Assembly: GCF_000716595.1 (NCBI RefSeq)
Contig: NZ_JNXC01000001.1
Coordinates: forward strand, 124,001 to 188,000
Direction of reading: 5' to 3'
Length of the DNA stretch: 64,000 nt
From: Saccharothrix sp. NRRL B-16314
Lineage (GTDB): Bacteria > Actinomycetota > Actinomycetes > Mycobacteriales > Pseudonocardiaceae
In this document: positions 32,123-41,437 of the stretch, piece after piece
How positions within the stretch are numbered: position 1 is the stretch's first letter
Layout of the letters: each line of letters starts with the position of its first letter
Position numbers and translations under genes: made by a program
The notes under the pieces: model-generated
The model's input: only the letters and a program-made list of their open reading frames with translations
The model's database searches: none
What the model was told of the DNA's origin: nothing

Positions 32123-33096
32123 TGACCACCGCGACCACCTCCCGGGAAGCACCGGTGGCAGAACCTACGACGACCGCGCCCGCCGTCGTCCTGCTGCGCG
32201 CGACCGGCGCGGTGCTGCTGGTCTACGGCTACCTCGTCGGGATGAACAGCGACCTGGCGCCGATCCGCGAGTTGCTGAACCGGCCGCTCGGCATCGGCGA
32301 GGACTTCGGTCCCCTCGGCGCGATGCTGCTGCTGGCCGCGGCCGGCTACGAGAGCGTCACCCGGAAGCCCTCCGTGCGACGCGCGGTCCTGACGTACCTG
32401 CCGCTCGCGGTCACCGTGCTGCTCGCCGCCGGCATGGTCATCCTGGGCGCGACGATCTGGACCATCCCGTCCGCCGACCACACGTCACCCCTCACGGTGG
32501 CGGGCAACCTGAGCCTGATCAGCCAGGTCATCGCGGTCAAACCGCTGCTGGTGCCGCTGGGCTGGATCGTGCTGCTGGAACTGCTCGCGTTGGCGACGGG
32601 CGCGTTGGTCCGCCGACTCCCCGGCAACGCGCGGGTGATCGTCCCGGCCGCGCACGTCGCGGTCGCCGCGGCCGTGATCCTGCTGGTGGACCACGACCAC
32701 CGCGCGGTCACCGTCGCGGCGTTCTCCGGTGTCGTCGTGATCGGCCAAGTGGTGGCCCTGCGCGGCCGGTTCCAGTTCGTCCTCGCGCCCGCGGCGTGGC
32801 TGCTCTTCGTGCTGGCCGAGCACCAGTACCCCGTCGAACTCGCCAAGTGGTGGTACCCGGTGGCCGCCGCGTACGCGGGTCTGCTGCTCGCCGCGGCGGT
32901 CGTGTTCGCCGGTCCGACGGCCGCGAAGATCGCGGAGAACCGGATCGTGGCGTGGCTCGCCGCCAACGCGCTCTGGCTCGCGCTGCTCCAGGGCGTGTTC
33001 GGGTTCGCGGTCATGCACGCGTCGACCGCGGTCGCCGGCGTGCTGACCACGCTGGGCGCGACCGCCGCACTGGGTTGGATGGGCCGCAGCCGATGA
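32122..33096 (+). CDS. Polytopic membrane protein, divergent acyltransferase-3-like
   Basis: 324 residues, about ten membrane helices. The arrangement resembles acyltransferase-3 proteins: an early helix LLRATGAVLLVYGYLVGM, then DFGPLGAMLLLAAAGYESVTRKPSVRRAVLTYLPL where the family has a G-x-x-G-V...SG-F...R segment. The first-helix His expected for catalysis is not present, so it may be inactive or a paralogue with a new role. It is coupled by TGATG to the gene before and by ATGA to a more typical acyltransferase after it. The two may act as a complex. Confidence 0.65.
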   Translation: MTTATTSREAPVAEPTTTAPAVVLLRATGAVLLVYGYLVGMNSDLAPIRELLNRPLGIGEDFGPLGAMLLLAAAGYESVTRKPSVRRAVLTYLPLAVTVLLAAGMVILGATIWTIPSADHTSPLTVAGNLSLISQVIAVKPLLVPLGWIVLLELLALATGALVRRLPGNARVIVPAAHVAVAAAVILLVDHDHRAVTVAAFSGVVVIGQVVALRGRFQFVLAPAAWLLFVLAEHQYPVELAKWWYPVAAAYAGLLLAAAVVFAGPTAAKIAENRIVAWLAANALWLALLQGVFGFAVMHASTAVAGVLTTLGATAALGWMGRSR

Positions 33097-34196
33097 CGAC
33101 CACCACGCCGGACGTGCGGGCCACGACGTCCACCAACAAGTACATGCACGGCCTGGACCTGGTCCGCATCCTCGCCGCGCTCGCCGTCATCTTCACCCAC
33201 TACGCGAACTGGCTGCGCCTCAACGGCCACGACTTCCCGGTGGGCAAGGCCGTGGACGGCCTGGTCAGCGGCCCGCTGCACCTCTACCGGCCGATCACCC
33301 TGTTCGGTGTCGGCGTCGGCACGTTCCTGCTGGTCAGCGGCATGGTAGTGACGCACGTGGCGTTCCGGGAGACCAGCGGTCAGTTCATGGTCCGCCGCGT
33401 GGTGCGGCTCCTGCCCGCGATGTGGGTGGCCGTGGCGCTGGCGTGGGTCCTGGTCGAGAACGGCCTGCTCACCGCCAACCTCCCGCCCGACCTCGACGAC
33501 CTGCCGCTGAACATGGCGCTGCTGAACCTCTTCGTGCCGGCCACGTCGTCCGTGCTCGCGATCACCTGGACGCTGGTCGTGCAGATGTTCTTCTACCTCT
33601 ACGTCGCGGGCACGATGCCGCTGCTCAAGCGGTGGCCGTGGCTGCCGCCCGCGATGTCGGTGGCGCTGGTGTCGGTGCTGCTCGCGGTGGTCCCGGCGAA
33701 CGGCGGGCCGCCCTCGAACGGGTTCCGCATGGTCGTGACGTTCCTGCCGGTGTTGTTCATCGGCCAGCTCATCACCCTGGTGCGGGCGGGCCGGATACCG
33801 GCGGCGGCGGGCGTCGTGTGCGGAACCGTGCAGTTCCTCCTGTTCATCCGGGCGGACCTGGGCAGTCAGGTGTGGCCACCCGAGGACGAGTTCCCGCGCC
33901 AGTTGGTGATCCTGGTGCTCGTGGTGCTGCTCGCCACCCGGCTGGACAACCCGCTGGTGCGCAAGCCGTGGGTCGGCGCGGCGGCGAAGCGGACCTACGC
34001 GACCTACCTGCTGCACATCCCGCTCGGCTTCCCGGTGCTCGAACTGCTCACCCCGACGACCGGCTTCTGGGTGGCGCTGGTCGTGGCGCTGGCCGCCGTC
34101 GCCGTCGGGTCCGAACTGCTGTACCGCTTCGTGGAGAACCCGATCGCCCGGTGGTTCCGCGAGCGCGAACGACAGAAGGTGAAAACGAACCCATGA
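33093..34196 (+). CDS. Acyltransferase-3 family membrane protein
   Basis: 367 residues; ATG overlaps the preceding stop. Ten or so membrane helices with the OafA/YrhL pattern: MHGLDLVRILAALAVIFTHYANW with the catalytic-type His, FGVGVGTFLLVSGMVVTHVAFRE, FMVRRVVRLLPAMW with the conserved RxxR-LxP, and LLHIPLGFPVLELL. It should transfer an acyl group (often acetyl) across the membrane onto a glycan. Neighbouring glycosyltransferases and a periplasmic SGNH protein support O-acylation of a surface polymer. Confidence 0.88.
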   Translation: MTTTTPDVRATTSTNKYMHGLDLVRILAALAVIFTHYANWLRLNGHDFPVGKAVDGLVSGPLHLYRPITLFGVGVGTFLLVSGMVVTHVAFRETSGQFMVRRVVRLLPAMWVAVALAWVLVENGLLTANLPPDLDDLPLNMALLNLFVPATSSVLAITWTLVVQMFFYLYVAGTMPLLKRWPWLPPAMSVALVSVLLAVVPANGGPPSNGFRMVVTFLPVLFIGQLITLVRAGRIPAAAGVVCGTVQFLLFIRADLGSQVWPPEDEFPRQLVILVLVVLLATRLDNPLVRKPWVGAAAKRTYATYLLHIPLGFPVLELLTPTTGFWVALVVALAAVAVGSELLYRFVENPIARWFRERERQKVKTNP

Positions 34197-36577
34197 ACGC
34201 CCCGATCGCCTTCACCGTGACGCCCGAGAGCGGGCTGGCCGCGGCGACCGTGCTGGCCCGGTCCTACCTGGAGCACCACCCGGGCCACCGGTTCGCGATC
34301 GCGGTGCTCGACGGCGCGGACGGCGTCCAGAACGAGGACGGGATCACGTTCCTCGGCCCGGACCGGTTCGGGCTCGCCAAGGACGAGTTCCTGGCGCTGG
34401 CCACCGCGCACACGCCGCCGCAGCTGGCCGCGGCGGTGAAGCCATGGCTGCTGCGCAGGCTGTTGGCCGACGCGCCGTCCGTCACGTACCTGAGCCCGAC
34501 GAGCCTGGTGCTGGGCCCGCTGCCGGAGGCGACCGGGCTGACCGTCGCACCGCACTTCCTGCGCCCGGTGACGGGCCGCGACGCCGAGTCGGACGAGGCG
34601 GACCTGATCGGCGCCGGCGTGCACAACCCCGGCTTCCTGACGGTCACGGAGCCGGAGCTCGCGGAGCTGTGGATCGAGGCGGTGCTGGGCTACCGCGCGA
34701 TCCGCCTGGACCGCGAGGTGTTCTGCGACCAGGAGTGGTTCGACCGCGTGGTCAGCCACTTCCCGCGCACCACCGTGACGGACCCCGCCGTCGGCTTCAC
34801 CACCTGGAACGCGTTCGAGCGGGTCGGCGTGGAGCCGAAGGTCGTCGACCTGTTCGGCTTCGACCCGGAGACGCCCTGGGTGCTCAGCGAGCTGTGCGCG
34901 AACCGCCCGGCCACCCTGCTGTCCGACCGCCCCGACCTGCGCGACCTGACCGCCGACTACGCCGAGCGGCTCACCGGGGCGGGCCGGCTGTCGAAGGTGG
35001 ACGTGCTGCCGTCGTGGCTGGAGGAGCTGCCGGACGGCACGCCCCTCACCACGCTGATGCGCGAGGTCTACCGGGCGGGCGTCCGGGCGTCGCGCGCGCC
35101 TCGCAAGCCCGCGCCCGTGCCGCCGCACGCGTTTACCGGCAAGGCGTTCCGGGACTGGCTCACCGAGCGCACCGCGCAGCACGGCCTGAGCCGGCTCACC
35201 GCCGCGATCTGGCACCACCGGGTCGACCTGCACGGCGTGTTCGGGCAGCCGAGGTCGCCGGGGTTCGCGCACTGGTGCCGGACGTCCGCGATCACCGAAG
35301 GTTTGCTGCCCGAGTGGGCCGCGCCGGGGCCGGACGTGGTGCCGCAGCCGCCGAAAGACCGGTTCGGGGTGAACCTGGTCGGCCACCTGACCGCTGTGCT
35401 GGGCGTCGGCGAGCTGGCCCGCGTGATCCACGAAGCGCTCAGCCGGGCGGACGTGCCGGTGGCGTCGGTGGTCGAAGACTGGTTCGTGGCCAACCGGACC
35501 GACATCGACCAACCGGACGACGTGGGCCTGCCCGAGTTCCCGGTCAGCGTGCTGTGCGTGAACGCCGACCTGGTCCGCGGCGTGCTGGGGCAGCACCCCG
35601 AGGTGGGCCACGAGCGGTACCGGATCGGTGTCTGGGCGTGGGAGCTGGACGACTTCCCGTCGGTGATGCACGAGTTCGAGTGCGTGGACGAGGTCTGGAC
35701 TATCAGCGAGTTCTGCCGGGCGTCGATCGCCGCGCACACGGACAAGCCGGTGCGGGTCATCCCGATGCCCGTGCGCCCGACCGCCGCCGTGGACCGGTCG
35801 CGCCGCGAGCCCGGCGTGCCGGTGCGGTTCCTGTTCGCCATGGACTTCAACAGCGTCGCGGCGCGGAAGAACCCGTTCGGCCTGGTCGAGGCGTTCCAAC
35901 GGGCGTTCCCTGGCCGCGACGACGTCGAACTCGTGGTCAAGGCGATCAACGGCGGGCAGCACCTGGTCGAGCTGGCCAGGCTGCGGGCCGCAGTGGCGGG
36001 CGACCACCGGATCACGCTGCTGGAGCGGTACCTGACCGCCGACGAGCTGCACGACCTGTACGCGGGCACCGACTGCTACGTGTCGCTGCACCGGTCCGAG
36101 GGCTACGGCTTCACCGTCGCCGAGGCGATCGCGCTGGGGCTGCCGGTCATCAGCACCGACTACTCCGGCACGGCCGAGTTCGTGCCGGCGCAGCACGCCT
36201 GGCCGGTGCCGTACCGGTTGACGGAGGTCGGTCCGGGGGCGCCGCCGTACCCGCCGGACGCCCGATGGGCCGACCCCGACCTGGACGCGGCGGCGGCGGC
36301 GATGCGCGAGGTGGCCGACGACCCGGTGCGGGCCGCCGAGCGGGGGCTGCGGGCCCGGGAGCAGCTGCTCGCCGAGCGGAACTTCCAGGTGACCGCCGAC
36401 TGGGTGCGGGAACGCGTCGCCGAGGCGCACGCGACCTGGCGGTCCCGCCGTGCCCCGGAGCCGGTCGCACCGCCGCGGCCCTCACCGTCACAGCGGGTGG
36501 TGCCGGTGTTGCGCAAGGCGGCCGTGCACGCACTGACCCGCTACGACCGGGTCCGCCGCCGGGGCCCGCTGCGCTGA
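34193..36577 (+). CDS. Two-domain glycosyltransferase (GT-A-like N-terminus, GT4 C-terminus)
   Basis: 794 residues; the ATG overlaps the acyltransferase stop. Residues about 1-260 look like a GT-A fold (AFTVTPESGLAAATVLARSYLEHHPGHRFAIAVLD, PWLLRRLLADAPSVTYLSPT). The central part is helical. From about residue 390 a GT4-type domain begins: FGVNLVGHLTAVLGVGELARVIHEAL, YRIGVWAWELDDFP, DEVWTISEFCRASI, RFLFAMDFNSVAARKNPFGLVEAF, and the nucleotide-sugar site HRSEGYGFTVAEAIALGLPVI in part. Two glycosidic bonds may be made by one protein, although the first domain could be inactive. Confidence 0.85.
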   Translation: MNAPIAFTVTPESGLAAATVLARSYLEHHPGHRFAIAVLDGADGVQNEDGITFLGPDRFGLAKDEFLALATAHTPPQLAAAVKPWLLRRLLADAPSVTYLSPTSLVLGPLPEATGLTVAPHFLRPVTGRDAESDEADLIGAGVHNPGFLTVTEPELAELWIEAVLGYRAIRLDREVFCDQEWFDRVVSHFPRTTVTDPAVGFTTWNAFERVGVEPKVVDLFGFDPETPWVLSELCANRPATLLSDRPDLRDLTADYAERLTGAGRLSKVDVLPSWLEELPDGTPLTTLMREVYRAGVRASRAPRKPAPVPPHAFTGKAFRDWLTERTAQHGLSRLTAAIWHHRVDLHGVFGQPRSPGFAHWCRTSAITEGLLPEWAAPGPDVVPQPPKDRFGVNLVGHLTAVLGVGELARVIHEALSRADVPVASVVEDWFVANRTDIDQPDDVGLPEFPVSVLCVNADLVRGVLGQHPEVGHERYRIGVWAWELDDFPSVMHEFECVDEVWTISEFCRASIAAHTDKPVRVIPMPVRPTAAVDRSRREPGVPVRFLFAMDFNSVAARKNPFGLVEAFQRAFPGRDDVELVVKAINGGQHLVELARLRAAVAGDHRITLLERYLTADELHDLYAGTDCYVSLHRSEGYGFTVAEAIALGLPVISTDYSGTAEFVPAQHAWPVPYRLTEVGPGAPPYPPDARWADPDLDAAAAAMREVADDPVRAAERGLRAREQLLAERNFQVTADWVRERVAEAHATWRSRRAPEPVAPPRPSPSQRVVPVLRKAAVHALTRYDRVRRRGPLR

Positions 36578-36701
36578 CCAGAGCAATGCCGCACACCTCG
36601 GGTGGTGCGACGCATCACGACTTGGTGGTGCCCCGCCCGACCATGTCACCACCCGTGCACAATGGCCACGATCGCATGAACCGCAGAAAGGGGCTGCCGG
36701 C

Positions 36702-37853
36702 GTGAACTGGCAGGATGAGCTGCGCAAGCTGGATGAGGAGCTTGCGTCCGGCCGGGTCTCGGCCGACGAGTACCGGACGCGCCGCGACCAGGTGCTGGCT
36801 TCGGCTCATGTCGTTCCGCCGATTCAGCAGCAGTGGCAGGCGAACGCACCGTCGGCGCCGGCCCAGCAGCAGGGGCAGCAGCCGTCGGACAGCGCGACCC
36901 AGTACCTGCGGCCGGTCGCGCCGGACGCGGGCCAGGGCCAGCCGCCGAACCCGGACGCCACCCAGGTCGTGGCCGGTGGCAGACCGGCGGCGCGACCGCC
37001 CCAGGACGTCGACCGCACGCAGGTCGTCCCCGGCGGTGGGATTCAGCCGCAGTACGGCCAGCCGTCGCCGCCACACGGGTTCGCGCAGCCGCAGCCCCAG
37101 GCCTCGCCGTGGGGCAGTGGTGACACCTCCGCGCCGTGGGCGACGACGTCCGGCGACAGCTGGCTGCGCCAAGGCCCCGAGGTGTTCGACGACACGTCCG
37201 GCGGCGGCGGCAAGAAGGTCTTCGCCATCGTCGGCGTCGTGCTGGTGATCGCCCTGATCGGCGGCGCGATCTGGTTCTTCGGCTTCCGCGATTCCGGGAC
37301 GCCCGGGGGCGGCGGGTCGACCACCGCGGCCGGGACGAACTCCAGCGCGGCCCCGACGACGACCACCACCGAACCGCCCATCGAGCTGCTGCCCGCGCCC
37401 CCCGGCACGCCGAACCCGGAGAACGGCGTCGTCGAGGCGGCCAAGGCGGTCGAGGCGAAGATCCTCACCGCGGAGGAAGCCGCCGCGATGGAAGCCGCGG
37501 GCATCACCGAGGTGAACTTCAAGGGCGGCACCGAGGCCGCGTTCACGTACGAGGCGATGGTGTTCGAGGCCGAGGACGCGAACAAGGCCGAGGCACTGGC
37601 CGAGGCGCTGGTCGAGCTCCAGCTGAAGGCGAAGATGGTGCCCGGCGCCAAGGGCGTGATGCCGCAGAGCTCGACGGTCCACCAGCTGGTCCGCAAGGGC
37701 GAGCCGGGCTTCTACCGCTGCGTCTACGTCACCGGCACCAAGGTCGTTCGGGTCGGCACGGTGCAGACCCCGATCGGCGTGGACGACAAGGAACTGATCA
37801 AGAAGTTCCAGGAGTTCGGCGGCACGGTCGTCAGGGAGTTCCCGGTCAGCTGA
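36702..37853 (+). CDS. Single-pass membrane protein with a SHOCT-like start and Gln/Pro-rich linker
   Basis: 383 residues, GTG start with AAAGGGG upstream. The first 35 residues (NWQDELRKLDEELASGRVSADEYRTRRDQVL) form the helical hairpin often found at the start of Pseudonocardiales membrane proteins. A Gln/Pro-rich disordered stretch carrying TQYLRP, TQVVAGG and RTQVVPGG pieces (possible FHA or kinase sites) leads to one membrane helix (VFAIVGVVLVIALIGGAIWFF), a Thr-rich stalk and an outer domain of about 140 residues (AAKAVEAKILTAEEAAAMEAAG). Its stop overlaps the next start by one base. Function unknown; possibly a phospho-regulated envelope factor. Confidence 0.8.
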   Translation: MNWQDELRKLDEELASGRVSADEYRTRRDQVLASAHVVPPIQQQWQANAPSAPAQQQGQQPSDSATQYLRPVAPDAGQGQPPNPDATQVVAGGRPAARPPQDVDRTQVVPGGGIQPQYGQPSPPHGFAQPQPQASPWGSGDTSAPWATTSGDSWLRQGPEVFDDTSGGGGKKVFAIVGVVLVIALIGGAIWFFGFRDSGTPGGGGSTTAAGTNSSAAPTTTTTEPPIELLPAPPGTPNPENGVVEAAKAVEAKILTAEEAAAMEAAGITEVNFKGGTEAAFTYEAMVFEAEDANKAEALAEALVELQLKAKMVPGAKGVMPQSSTVHQLVRKGEPGFYRCVYVTGTKVVRVGTVQTPIGVDDKELIKKFQEFGGTVVREFPVS

Positions 37854-40800
37854 TGAACGGCGGACCCGAGTACGCGGACGGCGCCGAGGACGACGTCCTC
37901 GCCCGGCTGCGGGCAGCCCAGGACGTGAGCGCCGGCTCGGCCGAACTGGCCGCCGGCCTCACCGACTGGGAGCTGACCTACCACTTCTCGCCGCAGCGGA
38001 CCGCGCTCCTCGCACCGCTCGACGTGCGCGAAGGCCTGCGCGTGCTGGACGTCGGCTGCGGCAGCGGCGTTCTCACCCGCGCCCTCGGCGAGGCCGGGGC
38101 GCGGGTCGTCGGCGTGGAGGGCACGCCGACGCGCGCCGCCGCGGCGGCCGAACGCTGCCGCGACCTGCCGGACGTGCGGATCGTCACGGGGGACGCGTCC
38201 GGCCTGAGCCGTCACGGCACGTTCGACCTGGCGCTGCTGTGCGGGGTGCTGGAGTACTCGCCCGTCTACGGCGACGGCCCGGCCGCGATGCTCGCCGACG
38301 TGACGGGCGCGCTCGCCGACGACGGCGTCGTGGTCATCGCGATCGAGAACCAGCTCGGCATCGGCTACCTGCTCGGCCAGCCCGAGGACCACCACGCGAA
38401 GGCATGGATGGGGCTGGCCGACTACCCGGCGCCGGGCGCGAAGACGTGGAGCAGGGCACGGCTGCGGGCGATGCTCGCGGACGCGGGCCTGACCGCGCAG
38501 CGCTGGCTGCTGCCGTACCCGGACTACAAGCTGCCGAGGGTGATCCTCGACGAGCGCGTGCACGACCTCCCCGACGCGTCGGACCTGGTGGACAAGCTGG
38601 TCCGCGACCCGCTGCTGGGAGTGTTCCGCGGCCCGTCGCCGGCGGTCGCGGTGCGGTCGCCGCACCGGCAGGCGGTGGCCAACGGCTTCGGCGTCGCGGT
38701 CGCGCCGTCGTTCCTGGTGATCGCGGGCCGCACGCCCGAGGCGGTCGCGAAGGCCGTGCGCCCCGATCTGGGGTGGCTCGTCAACGCGCAACGGCTGCCG
38801 GAGTGGCGGCGGTCGCGGCGGTTGACCGAGGACCTGCGGCTGACCGAGCCGCACCGCACGGGCAGCGCGACCGGGTGGCTGCGCCAGGAGCCGACGGCGG
38901 ACGAGCCGCTGCTGCCGGGCGCGCCCCTGGACCGGCTGCTGCTCAACGCGCTGGCCGGGCACGACCTCGACACGACCCGCGACCTGCTCCAGCAGTGGCG
39001 CGACTGCTGCCTGGTCGACGCGCGGCCGTTCGCCGACGACGAGACCCACCCGTTCCTGCCCGGCCGCCCGGACGTGCCGGTGCTGCCGCCGGACTGCCTG
39101 GACGTGCACCCGGGCAACGTGATCGTCCTGCCGGACGGCACGCCCCGCCGGGTCGACCTGGAGTGGTTGGCGGGTGTCGGCGTTGACGCCGAGCTGGTGC
39201 TCGTGCGCGCGCTGGTCGAGTTCGCCCGCGAGGTGCTGCGCTGCGGCGCGGCCCACCCGTGGCCCGCCGAGACCTCCACCCGGCAGTTGGTGGTCCACCT
39301 GGCGACCCTGATCGGGTTGGACGACGCGGCCCGTTCCCGCTGGGCCGAGCTGATCGAGGCGGAGTCGGCCCTCCAGGAGCTGGTCAGCGGCACCCCCGCG
39401 GACGACGTGCGGGCCGCGTTGGACACCGACGTCGAAGCGCCGGGCCGGATGCGGCTGTGGGAGCGGGGCGGCCTGGACGACGTTCGCGCGGCGCTGGACG
39501 ACCGCGAGCGGCTGGCGGGCGAGTTGGCCGAGACGCGCCACGTCCTGGCCGAGGCGCACCGCGAGATCATCGAGGCACGGGCAGAGCTGGGCGCGACGAC
39601 CGGTTCGCTGCCGGACGTGGTCAGGGCTCGACGCGAGGAGCACACCGAGGCGGAACGGCGGCTGCGTGCCGACGTGGCCCGGGTGGACGGCGAGTTCGGC
39701 CGGGCGCTGGTGGAACTGGCGTCCGCCGACGCGGAGCGCGCCGACGCGGAGCGGGAGCTGGCCGCGCAGCGCACGGCCGCCGAGGAGCTGGCCGCGGAGA
39801 ACGCGCGGCTGCGCGCGCAGCTGGACCGGCTGACGTCGTCGGCGCTGGTGCGGGCCGGCGAGGACTTCCTGTGGCCGGCGGCACGGCTCGCTCGCGGCAC
39901 GCGTGACCTGTTGCTCGGCCGGGGCGGGCAGGAGCCGGACGGTGTGCTGCGCCGCGTCGGCAAGCGCGTGCCCGCGGTGACGCCGTTGCTGGCGAGCCGG
40001 GTGCGGCCGGTCACCCGACGTGACGACCGGCTGATGTACGCGGTGGACGTGCCCGCGATGGTGAACGTCGGCCGCGGCCAGGTGATCGACCTCGAGGGGT
40101 GGGTCGCGCACGCCGACCTGCCGGTGCGCCAGGTCGCCGTGGTCGCGGACGGGCAGACGTGCCGGGCGACCACCGGCCACCCCCGGCCGGACGTGGCGGC
40201 GGCGATCGGCGGTGAGGCGAACAGCGGTTTCCGGGTGCGGGTGCCGGTCCGCGAGGGCTTGGTGCGGCTCGAACTCCTCGTCACGCTGGTCGACGGCACG
40301 GTGCTCCGGCGTGAGCTGCCCGCCGTGCGGGGAGGCGGTTCGGACGCGGCGCCGGTCGAGGTCGACTGGCCGGGCGACGGGCCGCGGGTCGCGATCTGCC
40401 TGGCGTCCTACCGCGCGCCCCGCCTGCACTTCGCCGAGCAGGTCGAGTCGATCCGCGCGCAGACGCACCCGAACTGGGTGTGCGTGATCAGCGACGACGG
40501 CTCCGGTGACGAGGGCGTGGCGGTGCTGCGCGACGTGGTCGGCGACGACCCGAGGTTCGTCATCGTCGAGCACGACGAGAACGTCGGCTTCTACCGGAAC
40601 TTCGAGCGCGCGCTGTCGCTCGTGCCCGCGGACGCGGACCTGGTGGCGCTGTCGGACCAGGACGACCTGTGGGACGCGGACAAGCTCGCCGTGCTGGTCT
40701 CCCGCTTCACCGACCCGGCCGTGCAGCTCGCGTACTGCGACATGCGGCTGGTGGACGGCGCGGGCGAGGTCGTCGCGGAGAGCGTGTGGGCGAACCGCGT

Positions 40801-41371
40801 GAACCAGTTCACCGACCTGGAACAGCTGCTGCTGCTCAACACGGTGACCGGCGCCGCCTCCGTGGTGCGCGCCGACCTGGTCCGGGAACGGGTGCTGCCG
40901 CTGCCGCCGGGGACGCTGAGCGCGTACCACGACCAGTGGATCGCCGCGACCGCGCTGTCCGTCGGCACGATCTCGTTCGTCGACCGGCCCTTGCACTCCT
41001 ACCGGCAGCACGGCGCGAACGTCACCGGCTGGCAGGTTCCGCGCCTGGCCGACGGCCTGCCCGGACTGCGCGGCCTGGCCGCCGCGGGCGTCGGGGTCGG
41101 GGTCGGCCGGATCGCCGCGCGGCAGGCGGAGCTGGACCACATCACCGAGCACGAGTTGCGGCGGATCGCGCAGTTCGCGGCCGTGCTGCTGATGCGGAAC
41201 GACGACCGGCTGACGGTCGAGGACCAGGCACGGCTGTCCCGCCTGGCCGCGGCCGAGCACCGGTTGTGGCCGCTGGTCCGGCTCGCGCTGGAGGGCGAGG
41301 AACGGCCGCAGACCGCGGGCGCCGAACGCCGCCTCCTCGCCGCCGCCCTGCTGCGTCGCGCTCAGCGCTGA
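37853..41371 (+). CDS. 1172-residue methyltransferase / kinase-like / coiled-coil / GT2 fusion
   Basis: ATG overlaps the preceding stop. Residues about 30-270 are a SAM-dependent methyltransferase (GLRVLDVGCGSGVLTRAL, GVEGTPTRAAAAAERC, GTFDLALLCGVLEYSP). About 380-470 resemble the C-lobe of an APH/kinase fold, with DVHPGNVIVLPDG followed by RVDLEW, reminiscent of a catalytic and metal loop. About 545-665 are coiled coil (ELAETRHVLAEAHREIIEARAEL and AAEELAAENARLRAQLDRL). From about 845 a GT2 domain starts: VAICLASYRAPRLHFAEQV, ISDDGSGDEG, LSDQDDLWDADK, with AYHDQWIAATAL. The fusion would combine sugar transfer with methyl capping and a length-measuring coiled coil, a scheme known from O-antigen chain terminators such as WbdD. 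Confidence 0.88.
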   Translation: MNGGPEYADGAEDDVLARLRAAQDVSAGSAELAAGLTDWELTYHFSPQRTALLAPLDVREGLRVLDVGCGSGVLTRALGEAGARVVGVEGTPTRAAAAAERCRDLPDVRIVTGDASGLSRHGTFDLALLCGVLEYSPVYGDGPAAMLADVTGALADDGVVVIAIENQLGIGYLLGQPEDHHAKAWMGLADYPAPGAKTWSRARLRAMLADAGLTAQRWLLPYPDYKLPRVILDERVHDLPDASDLVDKLVRDPLLGVFRGPSPAVAVRSPHRQAVANGFGVAVAPSFLVIAGRTPEAVAKAVRPDLGWLVNAQRLPEWRRSRRLTEDLRLTEPHRTGSATGWLRQEPTADEPLLPGAPLDRLLLNALAGHDLDTTRDLLQQWRDCCLVDARPFADDETHPFLPGRPDVPVLPPDCLDVHPGNVIVLPDGTPRRVDLEWLAGVGVDAELVLVRALVEFAREVLRCGAAHPWPAETSTRQLVVHLATLIGLDDAARSRWAELIEAESALQELVSGTPADDVRAALDTDVEAPGRMRLWERGGLDDVRAALDDRERLAGELAETRHVLAEAHREIIEARAELGATTGSLPDVVRARREEHTEAERRLRADVARVDGEFGRALVELASADAERADAERELAAQRTAAEELAAENARLRAQLDRLTSSALVRAGEDFLWPAARLARGTRDLLLGRGGQEPDGVLRRVGKRVPAVTPLLASRVRPVTRRDDRLMYAVDVPAMVNVGRGQVIDLEGWVAHADLPVRQVAVVADGQTCRATTGHPRPDVAAAIGGEANSGFRVRVPVREGLVRLELLVTLVDGTVLRRELPAVRGGGSDAAPVEVDWPGDGPRVAICLASYRAPRLHFAEQVESIRAQTHPNWVCVISDDGSGDEGVAVLRDVVGDDPRFVIVEHDENVGFYRNFERALSLVPADADLVALSDQDDLWDADKLAVLVSRFTDPAVQLAYCDMRLVDGAGEVVAESVWANRVNQFTDLEQLLLLNTVTGAASVVRADLVRERVLPLPPGTLSAYHDQWIAATALSVGTISFVDRPLHSYRQHGANVTGWQVPRLADGLPGLRGLAAAGVGVGVGRIAARQAELDHITEHELRRIAQFAAVLLMRNDDRLTVEDQARLSRLAAAEHRLWPLVRLALEGEERPQTAGAERRLLAAALLRRAQR

Positions 41372-41372
41372 G

Positions 41373-41416
41373 CTATCGGCGCACGAACTACCGGCGCACG
41401 AACGACCGGTGCCGAA
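41373..41416. repeat. Three 14-15-bp tandem repeats between convergent glycosyltransferase genes
   Basis: Units CTATCGGCGCACGAA (41373), CTACCGGCGCACGAA (41388) and CGACCGGTGCCGAA (41403) begin two bases after the stop of the fusion gene and run toward the convergent GT2 stop at 41438. Confidence 0.75.
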
Positions 41417-41437
41417 CGACCGGCCGACCGGCGGCGG

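Noticed and set aside
37724..41260. An open minus-strand frame of 1178 codons
   Set aside because: It mirrors the methyltransferase-GT2 fusion gene; residues are Arg/Gln/His/Val-rich and show no family, typical of the antisense of GC-rich genes.
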